Shown here piece by piece: positions 45,461 through 54,864 of a stretch of 64,000 nt of DNA. The stretch's first letter is position 1. Each line of letters starts with the position of its first letter. The DNA comes from Marinimicrobium hydrolyticum. GTDB taxonomy: Bacteria > Pseudomonadota > Gammaproteobacteria > Pseudomonadales > Cellvibrionaceae. The notes below the pieces were generated by a model. The model was not told the DNA's origin and did no database searches. It saw only the letters and a list, made by a program, of their open reading frames with translations. Both the position numbers and the translations under genes were made by a program. The stretch lies in NCBI RefSeq assembly GCF_030848505.1, contig NZ_JAVDDU010000002.1, forward strand, positions 248,001 through 312,000, given 5' to 3'.

Positions 45461-45688
45461 TTACTCGTGGCTGTCAGTGTACGGAATCAGTGCCAAGTAG
45501 CGCGCACGCTTGATTGCCGTGGACAGCTGGCGCTGGTACTTGGCTTTGGTTCCAGTGATACGGCTGGGTACGATCTTACCGGTTTCAGTAATATAAGCCT
45601 TCAGGGTTTCCAGATCTTTGTAGTCGATCTGCTTGGTGCCTTCGGCGGTGAAGCGGCAAAACTTACGGCGACGGAAAAAACGTGCCAT
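45461..45688 (-). CDS. rpsR: 30S ribosomal protein S18
   Basis: A 75-residue S18 with the family's [16 protein letters not shown] start and the central [25 protein letters not shown]. It starts three bases after the rpsF stop and pairs with S6 on the ribosome. Confidence 0.97.
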   Translation of the reverse strand: MARFFRRRKFCRFTAEGTKQIDYKDLETLKAYITETGKIVPSRITGTKAKYQRQLSTAIKRARYLALIPYTDSHE

Positions 45689-45691
45689 CTC

Positions 45692-46147
45692 TTATTCCCC
45701 CTTCTCTTGGTCGTTGTCACTGCCTTCCGAATCATTGTCATCGCTGTCGTCGGAGGACTGATCGGAGGAATCGGTGTCGTCGCTACGCGCTGGGCGTGCG
45801 GGACGCGGCTTGCGTTCACGATTGTCTTTCTCCGCCTTCATAATGAAGGACTCTTCGGTGATGGCTTCGTCTTCACGAATCACCAGATTGCGGAGGATGG
45901 CATCGTTGTAGCGGAAGTTGGTGGTCAGCTCATCCAGTGCCTCGTCGGTACACTCGACGTTCATCAGCACGTAGTGAGCTTTGTGAATCTTGTTGATGGA
46001 GTAAGCCAGCTGGCGGCGACCCCAGTCTTCCAGACGGTGAACCTGGCCACCACTGGATTTAACGGCGGCGGTGTAACGCTCCACCATGCCGGGAACCTGC
46101 TCGCTCTGGTCCGGATGGACCATAAACACTATTTCGTAATGACGCAT
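45692..46147 (-). CDS. rpsF: 30S ribosomal protein S6
   Basis: A 151-residue S6, starting [18 protein letters not shown] with the core [29 protein letters not shown]. The C-terminal 45 residues are an Asp/Ser/Glu-rich tail, longer and more acidic than in Escherichia coli. It is the first gene of the ribosomal operon. Confidence 0.97.
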   Translation of the reverse strand: MRHYEIVFMVHPDQSEQVPGMVERYTAAVKSSGGQVHRLEDWGRRQLAYSINKIHKAHYVLMNVECTDEALDELTTNFRYNDAILRNLVIREDEAITEESFIMKAEKDNRERKPRPARPARSDDTDSSDQSSDDSDDNDSEGSDNDQEKGE

Positions 46148-46260
46148 TGTAGCTCCTTACGGGTTAAAGCCTCCTCCGGGCCCGTGGGGTCAGCCGAAGT
46201 GAGACAAGGAGGGCCCGATTTACCCAGGGCCAGATTGGGGCGGGTATTCTATGGATTTAA
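46148..46260 (-). promoter_or_regulatory. Possible S6:S18-binding leader of rpsF
   Basis: On the minus strand the leader contains GGGCCCTCCT and GGGCCCGGAGGAGG, which can form a long stem with a CCG-containing side just before the ribosome site (AAGGAGC). An S6:S18-binding leader with a bulged CCG is known upstream of rpsF in many bacteria. I could not fold it, so the call is tentative. Confidence 0.35.
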
Positions 46261-46381
46261 CGACGAGGTTGCAAGGTTAAAAAATCGTCAAGTTCGAGCG
46301 GGGGTAGCGTGGCTGGAGCTTTGCAATTCGTTTGGACTCAAAAATGTTAGCTACTACTTCTTTTCGGGCTTCTGGGGCAGT

Positions 46382-46479
46382 CGTTGGGTAAGGCACTCGG
46401 AGACACGGCGTAAATACTTCCCTGTAGCCTCTGCGCCGACGTCCTGTCGGCGAAGGTCTCCGAGCACCTTAACCCAACG
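46382..46479 (+). repeat. Intergenic palindromic element, copy D
   Basis: Arms 46382-46404 (CGTTGGGTAAGG...CGGAGAC) and 46456-46479 pair almost completely with a one-base indel. The 51-base core starts ACGGCGTAAATACTTCCCTG and ends in an imperfect small hairpin (CGCCGAC-GTCCT-GTCGGCG). Core length and order match copies A and C, but the arms are unrelated in sequence. Confidence 0.75.
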
Positions 46480-46562
46480 CCTACCGACCATCTGGCGCCA
46501 CTAAGGCTGAAGCATTCTCGGAAACGACGAGAAAAGAGCTCCTTAGCTTGGGGCTATGAGGG

Positions 46563-46662
46563 CCGCGCAGGGTGAGTGTTCAGCAAGCCTCAAAAGAGGG
46601 ACCTTTTGAGGCAGTCCCCACGGATGGGTTCACGACGTTTGCTGAACACTCACCTTGTGCGG
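46563..46662 (-). repeat. Intergenic palindromic element, copy C
   Basis: Arms of 24 bases (46563-46586, 46639-46662) pair with two G-U-type differences. The 52-base core read on the minus strand starts CGTCGTGAACCCATCCGTGG and ends in the hairpin GCCTCAAAAG/CTTTTGAGGC. The arms are shared with copy B. Confidence 0.75.
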
Positions 46663-46777
46663 CCCGAGGACTCTCTAACGAAGCGACTATTTTTGTTCCG
46701 AATTGCAATGGTTGGGGAGCTTCCTTCAGGAGCCACAAAAACCCACCCCAAACAAGTCACTTCCAGTCTTGGGTTAA

Positions 46778-48043
46778 TCAATCACCGTAAACCGGGAAGC
46801 GGGCGCAGACTTCAAGCACTTTCTGCTTCACTTCGGCGATCTTCGCCTCGGCATCGCCTGCTTCCAGAGCATCCAGGATGTCGCACATCCAGTGCGTCAA
46901 CTGCACACACTCGCTTTCGCCAAAGCCGCGGGTAGTGACCGCTGGAGTACCGACACGCAGACCTGAGGTCACAAACGGGGACCGAGGGTCATTAGGAACA
47001 GCATTTTTGTTGACGGTGATGTTGGCATTGCCCAGGGCCGCATCAGCGTCTTTACCGCTGTACTCTTTGCCAATCAAATCCACCAGCATCAGGTGGTTTT
47101 CGGTACCGCCGGATACAATCTTAATGCCGCGCTCAATAAAGGTGTTCGCCATCGCCTTGGCGTTCTTAACCACCTGTTGCTGATAGGTTTTGTACTCTGG
47201 GCTCATGGCCTCTTTGAAGCTGATGGCCTTGGCCGCGATCACATGCATCAGCGGGCCGCCTTGGCCGCCTGGGAAAACCGCCGAATTCAGTTTCTTTTCG
47301 ATTTCCTCATTGGCCTTGGCCAAAATGATGCCGCCACGGGGGCCGCGCAACGTCTTGTGGGTAGTAGACGTGGTGACGTCGGCGATCTGCACCGGGCTGG
47401 GGTACACACCCGCCGCCACCAAGCCCGCCACGTGCGCCATATCGACCATCAAGTAAGCGCCCACTTCGTCGGCAATGTCGCGAAACTTCTGCCAGTCCAG
47501 AACTTGGGAGTAGGCGGAAAAGCCAGCCACAATCATGCGCGGCTTGTGCTCGCGCGCCAGGTTGGCGATTTCGTCGTAATCCACCTCACCCGTGTCTGGG
47601 TTCAAGCCGTACTGAACCGCGTTGTAGATCTTTCCGGAAAAGTTAACTTTGGCGCCATGAGTCAAGTGGCCGCCGTGGGCCAGGCTCATGCCCAAAATCG
47701 TGTCGCCAGGAGCGCAAAGCGCCGCATACACCGCTGTGTTAGCCTGGGAGCCTGAGTGTGGCTGCACGTTGGCGTAGTCGGCACCGAACAGCGCTTTAGC
47801 GCGCTCAATAGCCAGACTTTCGCTCTGATCCACATATTCACAACCGCCGTAGTAGCGCTTGCCTGGATAACCTTCGGCGTATTTGTTGGTCAGCTTGGTC
47901 CCCTGAGCAGCCATCACCAGCGGACTGGTGTAGTTCTCGGAGGCAATCAGCTCGATATGCTCCTCCTGGCGGCGGCCTTCGTTTTCAATGGATGACCAAA
48001 TTTCGGGATCAAAAGCGGCGATAGTCTGGTTTTTGTCAAACAT
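46778..48043 (-). CDS. glyA: Serine hydroxymethyltransferase
   Basis: A 421-residue PLP enzyme that interconverts serine and glycine with tetrahydrofolate. Motifs seen are [14 protein letters not shown] (about 31-44), [12 protein letters not shown] (about 60), and the PLP-lysine segment [16 protein letters not shown] (about 222-237). The start at [14 protein letters not shown] fits the family; the frame runs 36 codons further upstream. AGGAACG precedes it. Confidence 0.97.
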   Translation of the reverse strand: MFDKNQTIAAFDPEIWSSIENEGRRQEEHIELIASENYTSPLVMAAQGTKLTNKYAEGYPGKRYYGGCEYVDQSESLAIERAKALFGADYANVQPHSGSQANTAVYAALCAPGDTILGMSLAHGGHLTHGAKVNFSGKIYNAVQYGLNPDTGEVDYDEIANLAREHKPRMIVAGFSAYSQVLDWQKFRDIADEVGAYLMVDMAHVAGLVAAGVYPSPVQIADVTTSTTHKTLRGPRGGIILAKANEEIEKKLNSAVFPGGQGGPLMHVIAAKAISFKEAMSPEYKTYQQQVVKNAKAMANTFIERGIKIVSGGTENHLMLVDLIGKEYSGKDADAALGNANITVNKNAVPNDPRSPFVTSGLRVGTPAVTTRGFGESECVQLTHWMCDILDALEAGDAEAKIAEVKQKVLEVCARFPVYGD

Positions 48044-48405
48044 GCATCGTTCCTGATTGGAGGATATAGCAGGCACGCACCACAGCCCGCCGGGAGTTGA
48101 AAAGAGGGCGGATTGTACACCAAGGCTCCGGGGCTCTTCCACGCAAATCACTCATGAGCGAGGCGAAAATGGCTCAACTATGGGGCGAACGCCGTGTGAG
48201 CGGTACAGCCCAGCCGGGTGGCGTGAAGCTCCGCTGGAACCTTTAATGCGCCAGCGGTTCTTAGCCACATAAGCTCCATGTTCGTAAGGGCAATACCGTC
48301 TGTTCAGCTTAAGTTAAGGCAAGACAAGGTAATGTGCTATAAACAAGCCAAGGTCTGAACCGACCATTTGTTAATTGGGGTCATCCGCCCCGGGGAGAAA
48401 CGCCC
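48044..48405. other. Intergenic region between glyA and the DUF3300 gene
   Basis: About 360 bases between divergent genes. GTTAAGGCAAG and GCTATAAAC near 48310-48340 could belong to a promoter for the plus-strand gene, but the match is weak. I see no hairpin, operator or gene. Confidence 0.35.
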
Positions 48406-49788
48406 ATGAAAAACATCCTTGTTTTTGTCGGTCTGCTGTTGCTCGCAGCCCCCCTCCATTATGTCTGGGGCGAAGACGAGGGCCCGGTGTTCACTCAGGC
48501 CGAAATTGAGCAGATGCTGGCACCCATTGCCCTTTACCCGGATACGGTACTCTCACACATCCTTATTGCGGCTACCTATCCCCTGGAAGTGGTACAGGCC
48601 GAACGATGGACTCAACGCAACTCCGACCTGGAGGGCGCCGAGGCAGTGGCGGCCGTGGAGGATCAGGACTGGGACCCCAGCGTCAAAGCCCTGGTTGCCT
48701 TTCCGCAAATACTGGAGCGCATGAGCGAAGACCTGGATTGGACTCAGGATCTAGGGGATGCCTTTTTATTGGATGAGGAGCGGGTACTCGCCGGCGTTCA
48801 GGAGCTGCGCCAGCGCGCCTATGCCCAGGGCAACCTGAAAACCACCGAATACGTTGAAGTCGTGCGCGAGCCCGACACCATCATTATTGAATCCCGTACC
48901 CGCGAAGTGGTGTACATTCCTTATTATGACACCCGAGTGGTGTATGGCGCCTGGCATTGGCCTGGCTATTACCCGGTCTACTGGCACCGGCCCAGCCACT
49001 ACTACTGGCACTCAGGCTTTTATTGGGGCCCCGGCGTGCGCGTGCATCACGGCTTTTATTTCAGCAGCTTCCACTGGGGGCAGCGCCGCACCGTGGTAAT
49101 ACACAATCATCACTACCAGCCGCCCACGCGCTACTATACTGGGCGCACTATTGCTCGCCATGAACGCGCCCAACACTGGCGCCATGATCCCTATCACCGC
49201 CGAGGCGTAGAGTATCGTCAGAGACCAGACCAGCGTCGAGTAGAAGTCCACCGCAACGAAGGCCAACCAGCACGCCTGGATCGGCGCCGTGGGACTCAAA
49301 GTGAATACGTACGTCCGTCGCGTCCACAGGCGAGCGAAACCCGGGAACGACTTAGCTCCCCGACTCCTAGGCCAGACGCTCAAAGAGCACCAGGGCGGGT
49401 ATCGGGCGCCGAGCGCTCGCAACGGCCTGAACGAGGCGGCGACGTGCGCAGCACCCAGCGCACGGCGGATCCTAGACAACCCAGCCAACAGCGTCCGGAC
49501 CGAAGTGATCGCAGCAGCGGTGCGGAAGTGCGTCGTTCGCAGCCCAGCGAGCCAGCACGCCCCATGCGCCAACAGCGTACCCAGCCCGAGCGCACTCAGC
49601 CCGAGCCGTCTGCCGCCCCACAAAGACAAGAACAGACTCCACAGCGAACCCAACGGCAATCCCGCCAACCTTCACCGCAGAGTTCCGGCGGGCGGCGCGA
49701 CAGCAGCGCCGCCCCGGCGCCCCGATCTGACAGGTCAAGCAGCCCCCGCCGTGAACGGCAAAACAGTCGTACGCGACGCGGGGATTAA
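48406..49788 (+). CDS. DUF3300 exported protein with Arg/Gln-rich tail
   Basis: A 460-residue exported protein with a signal peptide to about residue 22. The DUF3300 domain (about 30-190) contains IEQMLAPIALYPDTVLSHILIAATYPLEVV and WDPSVKALVAFPQILERMSEDLDW. A Tyr/His/Trp-rich stretch follows (about 185-260, YYPVYWHRPSHYYWHSGFYWG), then a long, probably disordered Arg/Gln/Ser/Pro tail to the end. The domain is common in proteobacterial envelopes with no settled function; the aromatic and basic parts could bind metal or polyanions. Monocistronic. Confidence 0.88.
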   Translation: MKNILVFVGLLLLAAPLHYVWGEDEGPVFTQAEIEQMLAPIALYPDTVLSHILIAATYPLEVVQAERWTQRNSDLEGAEAVAAVEDQDWDPSVKALVAFPQILERMSEDLDWTQDLGDAFLLDEERVLAGVQELRQRAYAQGNLKTTEYVEVVREPDTIIIESRTREVVYIPYYDTRVVYGAWHWPGYYPVYWHRPSHYYWHSGFYWGPGVRVHHGFYFSSFHWGQRRTVVIHNHHYQPPTRYYTGRTIARHERAQHWRHDPYHRRGVEYRQRPDQRRVEVHRNEGQPARLDRRRGTQSEYVRPSRPQASETRERLSSPTPRPDAQRAPGRVSGAERSQRPERGGDVRSTQRTADPRQPSQQRPDRSDRSSGAEVRRSQPSEPARPMRQQRTQPERTQPEPSAAPQRQEQTPQRTQRQSRQPSPQSSGGRRDSSAAPAPRSDRSSSPRRERQNSRTRRGD

Positions 49789-50131
49789 CGAAAATAAACC
49801 GGTAAATATTATAATAATATAGATTTAACCTCCTTCCCTGAGCTACCTATCATTTATTAGGAGCTGCGGAAAAACCTGTTGACTCCTACTACCACCTCTG
49901 TAATATCCAATCTGACCATAAGCGTCAGTCATCTTGACTATAAGCATCAGTCATATGACTGGCTAATAAGACTATCCATAAGAAAACATGCACACAGCAA
50001 TAAGATCGCGACCATGCTCGACCAGGTGAGTGAGTCGCTTATGGTTTTTTAAGGCTTACCATCATCTGTGCTCGGTCGTAGTCCGCTTATCCTCGGTATG
50101 GAAAAACTCTAATTGTAGGAGATTAGTGACT
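49789..50131 (+). promoter_or_regulatory. Upstream region of the TonB receptor with 21-base tandem repeats
   Basis: Two near-copies, CATAAGCGTCAGTCATCTTGA (split for reading as CATAAGCG-TCAGTCAT at 49917-49932 and TATAAGCA-TCAGTCAT at 49939-49954), follow each other with a 21-base period, and a further partial copy (GACTATCCATAAG) is near 49970. Direct repeats two helical turns apart suggest a binding site for a tandem-binding regulator. No NagR-type or other LacI palindrome was seen here. Confidence 0.45.
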
Positions 50132-53100
50132 ATGTTTAATAAAAATAAACTTTCTTGGGCTATTATGGGGGCATTGGCCTCTTCATCGCTGGCTGTACCT
50201 GCGATGGCTCAAGGAGAACCCATGTTAGAAGAAGTGCTGGTTACCGGTATCCGGGCCTCACTTGAGCGTTCAATGGACATCAAGCGCGATTCTACAGGCG
50301 TTGTGGATGCCATTTCCGCAGAAGACATTGGTAAATTCCCTGATACTAACCTGGCAGAATCTCTCCAGCGTATCACTGGTGTGTCCATTGACCGTCGTGA
50401 TGGTGAAGGCAGCCGGGTAACGGTTCGTGGCTTTGGTCCCGACCAAAACCTCATCACCCTAAACAATCGTCAACTGCCCACCACCACTGGCGGTCGGTCA
50501 TTTGAATTCGCCAACATCGCGGCTGAGTCCGTAACAGGCGTACAGGCTTACAAAACCGCTGACGCCACAGTAACCTCTGGTGGCATGGGCGCCACAATCA
50601 ACCTGTCCACGCACAGACCTCTGGACAACCCCGGCCTGCGTCTTGCCGGTAGCGCCAAGGTAGTACACGATGAGTCCGCTCGCACTGGTGGTACTACCCC
50701 AGAACTGAGTGGCTTGTTCTCCAACACCTTTATGGATGACCGCCTAGGTGTGTCCATCTCTGGCTCTTATCAAGAGCGTGAAAGCGGCAGCCGTGAATTC
50801 TTAGCAGACCAGGGCTATCGCGCCTGGGACTTGGGCTTTGATGGCTGGGGTGGCGCTCCTCAAGCACCGGCTGGTGGCGCCAACCGCCCTAGTCCAGACG
50901 AGCACAGCGGCATCTACTCGGTACCTCAGCAACCGCGTTACGTTTTCCAAGACCGTGAACGCACACGTATCAACGGTCAGGCGGTAATCCAGTTTGAGCC
51001 TACCGACGACATCACCATTACTGCGGATTACGTGTACATTCACAACAACTACGAAATCCAGCACAACGACGTTTCCGCATGGTTCAACTACTCTGATGAC
51101 CGTAGCGACACTATCTGGGACGGCGACGATCGAGGTATTTTCTGGCCAACCGTTTACTCAGAGATCTACCCCGAGGCTACTCGCGACACCTCTTTGACTG
51201 TGGGCTCCTACGGTTCCGACGAGGAAATTAACTCTTTCGGCTTGAATGTAGAGTGGCGAGTTAACGACCAGCTAACCCTGGAATTTGATCACCACACCTC
51301 TGATGGTGAGCGCAAAGCCAGTGACCCGAATCGCGGTACTGCCAACAACATGCAACTGCCGTCTTACACCCGTGGCCGCACTGCGCTCGACCTGACTGGC
51401 AGCCTGCCAGGCATTGGTATTCACCCGGATGAAGTGGCGGCGTTCCAGCCCGACACCTTCCAGTTGTCTGGCAGCTGGTTCCAGAACCATCATTGGATCT
51501 CCGACGTTAGCCAAACTCAGTTGCGCGGTAACTTCGAATTCGATGACTCCATGAGCATCGATTTTGGCGCTTCACTAAATACCGTCGAAAACACCAACCG
51601 CTTTGTCCAAGTTGAGCGTCCCGACTGGGAAGGTGTAGGCGAGCCTGGTGACTTCTCTGGCTTTGACTGGACAGAGACCAGTATCGTAGACAAAATCGGT
51701 GGCACGCCGGGCAACTTTGCCGGCCTGGACTACGCTGTTCTGGATCGCATGTGGTATGCGAACTTCGACGAAATCGTCCTCGCTGCTGAACTGGCAGATC
51801 CGGACGCCAACACCACCAACAACATCTTTGGTGACTGTCAGGCGGCACCAGGCGCAGTCTCAGGTCCCGGCGGCGCAGGCCAGTTCTGCCCCTCCACCAA
51901 CTATGACCTTGGCGACAACAACTACACCGAAGAAGAAACCACTGCTGTTTACGCACGTTTCAACTACTCAGGAGATCTGGCAGGCAAGTCATACGACTTC
52001 CACGCTGGCCTCCGGTATGAAACTACTGACGTATACTCCAGCTCTTCGGCTGCTAACTACACCGATGTGGTTTGGACTGAAGCCACCCAGGCTGCCCTGG
52101 ACGGCGACGGAAGCACCACAACACTGGAGCAAAGCGCCAGTTACTCGAACGTTCTGCCCAGCGTGAACTTCAACCTGGACGTGTCTGACGACGTAATACT
52201 GCGCTTGGCGGCGGGCAAAACCATCGCTCGTCATGGTTTCGGTTCGTTGCGCGGCGGCACGAGTGCCGGCGGTGCGGGTACCCGTGGTGGTTTTACCGCC
52301 AACAGTGGTAACCCCGGCCTGAAGCCTCTTGAGTCAACCAACTTCGACATGTCCGTCGAGTGGTACTATGACGACGTGAGCTACGTGTCTATCGGTGCCT
52401 TCCGTAAGGACGTGTCGAACTGGGTATCAACTCAGCTGCAAGAGCGGGTGATCTATGAAGGCTTACCTAACGTGTTCGAAGGGCCTCGCTTCAATGATGC
52501 CATCGCAGCACTGGGTTCCAGCGCCTCCAACGAACACATCCGTCAGTGGATCTTCGAAAATCGCGCTGACCATCCGGACGTGGATGTCGCGACTCAAACG
52601 ATTCGTGGCACCCAGGGTGAAGACCCCGATGTTGTTTTCAACGACCTGGTTCCAGTCAACAGTGATGTGAAACGTACCGTTAGCGGTTACGAGTTCAATA
52701 TCCAGCACATGTTTGGCCACACCGGCTTTGGTGCCATTGCCAACTACACCGTGGTGGATGCTGACATTTCCTACGACGACACCAGAATCGGCGACACACC
52801 AGCACTTCCTGGCTTGAGCGATACCGCTAACTTGGTTGCCTTCTACGATGACCGCGGTCTGCAGGTACGTTTAGCTTACAACTGGCGCTCTCGCTTCCTG
52901 AATGAGCGTCGTGTTGGCGGCGATGGTCTGACAGCAGGTGTCTACACTGCTCCATACCACCAGCTGGATCTGTCTGCTAGCTATGACATCCCGGCCTTCG
53001 ATGGTTTGACTGTCTTCTTCGAAGGTATCAACATCACCGACGAGCGGGTTGAAACGCATGGCCGTCACGAAGATCTGATCTATCGGATTACCGAGACCGG

Positions 53101-53137
53101 TCCGCGCTACGCCCTGGGGGTACGTTACAGCTTCTAA
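50132..53137 (+). CDS. TonB-dependent receptor (Caulobacter/Xanthomonas type)
   Basis: A 1001-residue outer-membrane receptor. TAGGAGATTAG precedes the ATG at 50132, which gives the signal MFNKNKLSWAIMGALASSSLAVPAMAQ; the longer frame from 50030 is rejected. A TonB-box-like EEVLVTGIRASLERS leads into the plug domain (DIGKFPDTNLAESLQRITGVSIDRRDGEGSRVTVRGF), and the rest is a 22-strand barrel ending YALGVRYSF with terminal Phe. This subfamily imports oligosaccharides and other bulky nutrients in Caulobacter, Xanthomonas and marine gammaproteobacteria. The halogenase-like/SapC/cupin genes downstream are its usual companions. A terminator separates it from them. Confidence 0.93.
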   Translation: MFNKNKLSWAIMGALASSSLAVPAMAQGEPMLEEVLVTGIRASLERSMDIKRDSTGVVDAISAEDIGKFPDTNLAESLQRITGVSIDRRDGEGSRVTVRGFGPDQNLITLNNRQLPTTTGGRSFEFANIAAESVTGVQAYKTADATVTSGGMGATINLSTHRPLDNPGLRLAGSAKVVHDESARTGGTTPELSGLFSNTFMDDRLGVSISGSYQERESGSREFLADQGYRAWDLGFDGWGGAPQAPAGGANRPSPDEHSGIYSVPQQPRYVFQDRERTRINGQAVIQFEPTDDITITADYVYIHNNYEIQHNDVSAWFNYSDDRSDTIWDGDDRGIFWPTVYSEIYPEATRDTSLTVGSYGSDEEINSFGLNVEWRVNDQLTLEFDHHTSDGERKASDPNRGTANNMQLPSYTRGRTALDLTGSLPGIGIHPDEVAAFQPDTFQLSGSWFQNHHWISDVSQTQLRGNFEFDDSMSIDFGASLNTVENTNRFVQVERPDWEGVGEPGDFSGFDWTETSIVDKIGGTPGNFAGLDYAVLDRMWYANFDEIVLAAELADPDANTTNNIFGDCQAAPGAVSGPGGAGQFCPSTNYDLGDNNYTEEETTAVYARFNYSGDLAGKSYDFHAGLRYETTDVYSSSSAANYTDVVWTEATQAALDGDGSTTTLEQSASYSNVLPSVNFNLDVSDDVILRLAAGKTIARHGFGSLRGGTSAGGAGTRGGFTANSGNPGLKPLESTNFDMSVEWYYDDVSYVSIGAFRKDVSNWVSTQLQERVIYEGLPNVFEGPRFNDAIAALGSSASNEHIRQWIFENRADHPDVDVATQTIRGTQGEDPDVVFNDLVPVNSDVKRTVSGYEFNIQHMFGHTGFGAIANYTVVDADISYDDTRIGDTPALPGLSDTANLVAFYDDRGLQVRLAYNWRSRFLNERRVGGDGLTAGVYTAPYHQLDLSASYDIPAFDGLTVFFEGINITDERVETHGRHEDLIYRITETGPRYALGVRYSF

Positions 53138-53168
53138 TTAATTAGCTTGTAACATTCCCAATCGAAGT

Positions 53169-53205
53169 CCGCAGGGTCCGCAAGGGCCCTGCGGCTTCTT
53201 TTTAT
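53169..53205 (+). terminator. Terminator or attenuator between receptor and first halogenase-like gene
   Basis: CCGCAGGG and CCCTGCGG enclose a ten-base loop and are followed by CTTCTTTTTAT. It sits 30 bases past the receptor stop and 22 bases before the next gene, so downstream expression probably relies on read-through. Confidence 0.85.
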
Positions 53206-53226
53206 AGTGAGGTCCAATAAATCGCC

Positions 53227-54774
53227 ATGACTGAAGAACGCGTTAAAAAGATAGTCATAATTGGTGGTGGCAGTGCAGGTTGGTTAGTCGCGGGACGGCT
53301 GGCAAACCGATTTAAAGACAGCACTACCGACAACGGTCTGGATCTTACCCTGATTGAATCGGGAACCATTCCCACCTTAGGCGTCGGCGAGGGCACCTGG
53401 CCTTCAATGCGTTCGACGTTAAACAAAATTGGCATCCCCGAAACGCAGTTCATGACCCACTGCGATGCGAGCTTCAAACAAGGCTCAAAGTTTATCGACT
53501 GGCAGCAAGGCAAAGGTGAGTTTTACTACCACCCCTTCGAACTGCCGGCTCCCTATGCCGACGATTTTATCGGCACCCTGGGAACAACATTTTCTGGCAA
53601 AAGCTTTGCGGAGTGCGTCTGCCCCACGGTAGCTCTGGATTCCAGCGACCTCGCCCCCAAACTGATCACGTCAGCCAGCTACGCCCATGTGGTGAATTAC
53701 GGATACCACCTGGACGCTAACAAATTCGGCACACTCCTGCGCGATCACGCTCTCAACCACCTCGGGGTTAAACACCTTGTGGATACGGTAGAAGGTGTGG
53801 ACTCAGATGAGCGCGGTTACATCAAGGCAGTCACCACTGCTAGCGGTCAACGCATTGAAGGTGACTTGTTCATTGACTGCTCGGGTTTTGCTTCGATACT
53901 GATGAAAGGCCACTATAAGATTCCTTTTGTCAGCTGCGAGCATCGCCTCTTTAACAACTCGGCCATCGCCGTACAAATTCCATATTCGAGCGATGCAGCG
54001 CCTATCCAGTCGTATACCCACTCCACCGCTAAGAGTTCGGGCTGGATCTGGGATATCGGCTTGACAAGCCGGCGAGGCGTGGGATATACCTATTCCAGTG
54101 CTCACTGTACGGCTGAGGCAGCGCAACTCGAGCTGGAAACTTACGCCAAAGGCGTTACCGCCAACTGGCAGGACTTAAGCTATCGAAACATTAAGTTTAA
54201 CCCCGGCCATTTGAAAAAGTTTTGGCATAAAAACTGTGTCGCCATCGGTGTTTCGAGTGGCTTTCTGGAACCTCTGGAAGCCTCAGCACTGGTCATGATT
54301 GAACAGGCCTCGGACATGCTGGCAGACAACCTACCGGCCACCTATTCAGCCATGAGCCTGATCGAGAAGAAATATAACGAGCGGTTTAGCCGCCATTGGC
54401 AACACATTATCGAGTTTCTGAAACTTCACTATGTAACGTCGCAGCGCGACGGTGACTACTGGGCGGATAACCGGCAGCAACAAAGCTGGCCCGAGGAGCT
54501 CGTCGAGAAAATGGAATTCTGGAAGCACTTTTCACCCAGCCGATACGACGATACGGCGCTGCGGGAACTGTTCCCTACCGCCAGTTATCAATATGTCCTC
54601 TATGGCATGGGCCAAGCGGAACCGACTCCGGCCGCCAAGCTCCGGAAAACAGAGCAAATGATTATTCGGCAACTGGAAGACAGCTTCCGCAAAGCGGCGC
54701 AATTGGTGCGGAGCCTGCCAACCAACCGTGAATTGCTAAACGCACTTAATACGCACAACAAAACGACCGCTTAA
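53227..54774 (+). CDS. Tryptophan-halogenase-like flavoprotein 1 (divergent WxWxIP)
   Basis: A 515-residue flavin-dependent halogenase-family protein: FAD motif IIGGGSAG (11-18), LGVGEGTWPS (51-60), the catalytic-Lys position in ASFKQGSKFIDW (Lys84), and the Glu segment SGFLEPLEASAL. The family signature WxWxIP is altered to GWIWDIGLTSR, with Gly where Pro is expected. True halogenases form hypohalous acid from FADH2, oxygen and halide; whether this protein halogenates is doubtful. It follows the receptor directly and is less similar to the two other copies than they are to each other. Confidence 0.88.
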   Translation: MTEERVKKIVIIGGGSAGWLVAGRLANRFKDSTTDNGLDLTLIESGTIPTLGVGEGTWPSMRSTLNKIGIPETQFMTHCDASFKQGSKFIDWQQGKGEFYYHPFELPAPYADDFIGTLGTTFSGKSFAECVCPTVALDSSDLAPKLITSASYAHVVNYGYHLDANKFGTLLRDHALNHLGVKHLVDTVEGVDSDERGYIKAVTTASGQRIEGDLFIDCSGFASILMKGHYKIPFVSCEHRLFNNSAIAVQIPYSSDAAPIQSYTHSTAKSSGWIWDIGLTSRRGVGYTYSSAHCTAEAAQLELETYAKGVTANWQDLSYRNIKFNPGHLKKFWHKNCVAIGVSSGFLEPLEASALVMIEQASDMLADNLPATYSAMSLIEKKYNERFSRHWQHIIEFLKLHYVTSQRDGDYWADNRQQQSWPEELVEKMEFWKHFSPSRYDDTALRELFPTASYQYVLYGMGQAEPTPAAKLRKTEQMIIRQLEDSFRKAAQLVRSLPTNRELLNALNTHNKTTA

Positions 54775-54864
54775 ACAACACAAACATTGATTTCGATCAA
54801 CGCAAGAAGTTGTGATTTCGATGATAAATTAACAAGAACTTTTAATTTCTAGTTAGGATTTTTC

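Noticed and set aside
45467-46504. Plus-strand frame of 345 codons
   Set aside because: It runs antisense through rpsR and rpsF, both certain, and into the palindromic element.
54788-54822. TGATTTCGAT direct repeats before sapC as a regulator site
   Set aside because: Only two copies 25 bases apart in AT-rich sequence; too little to call an operator.
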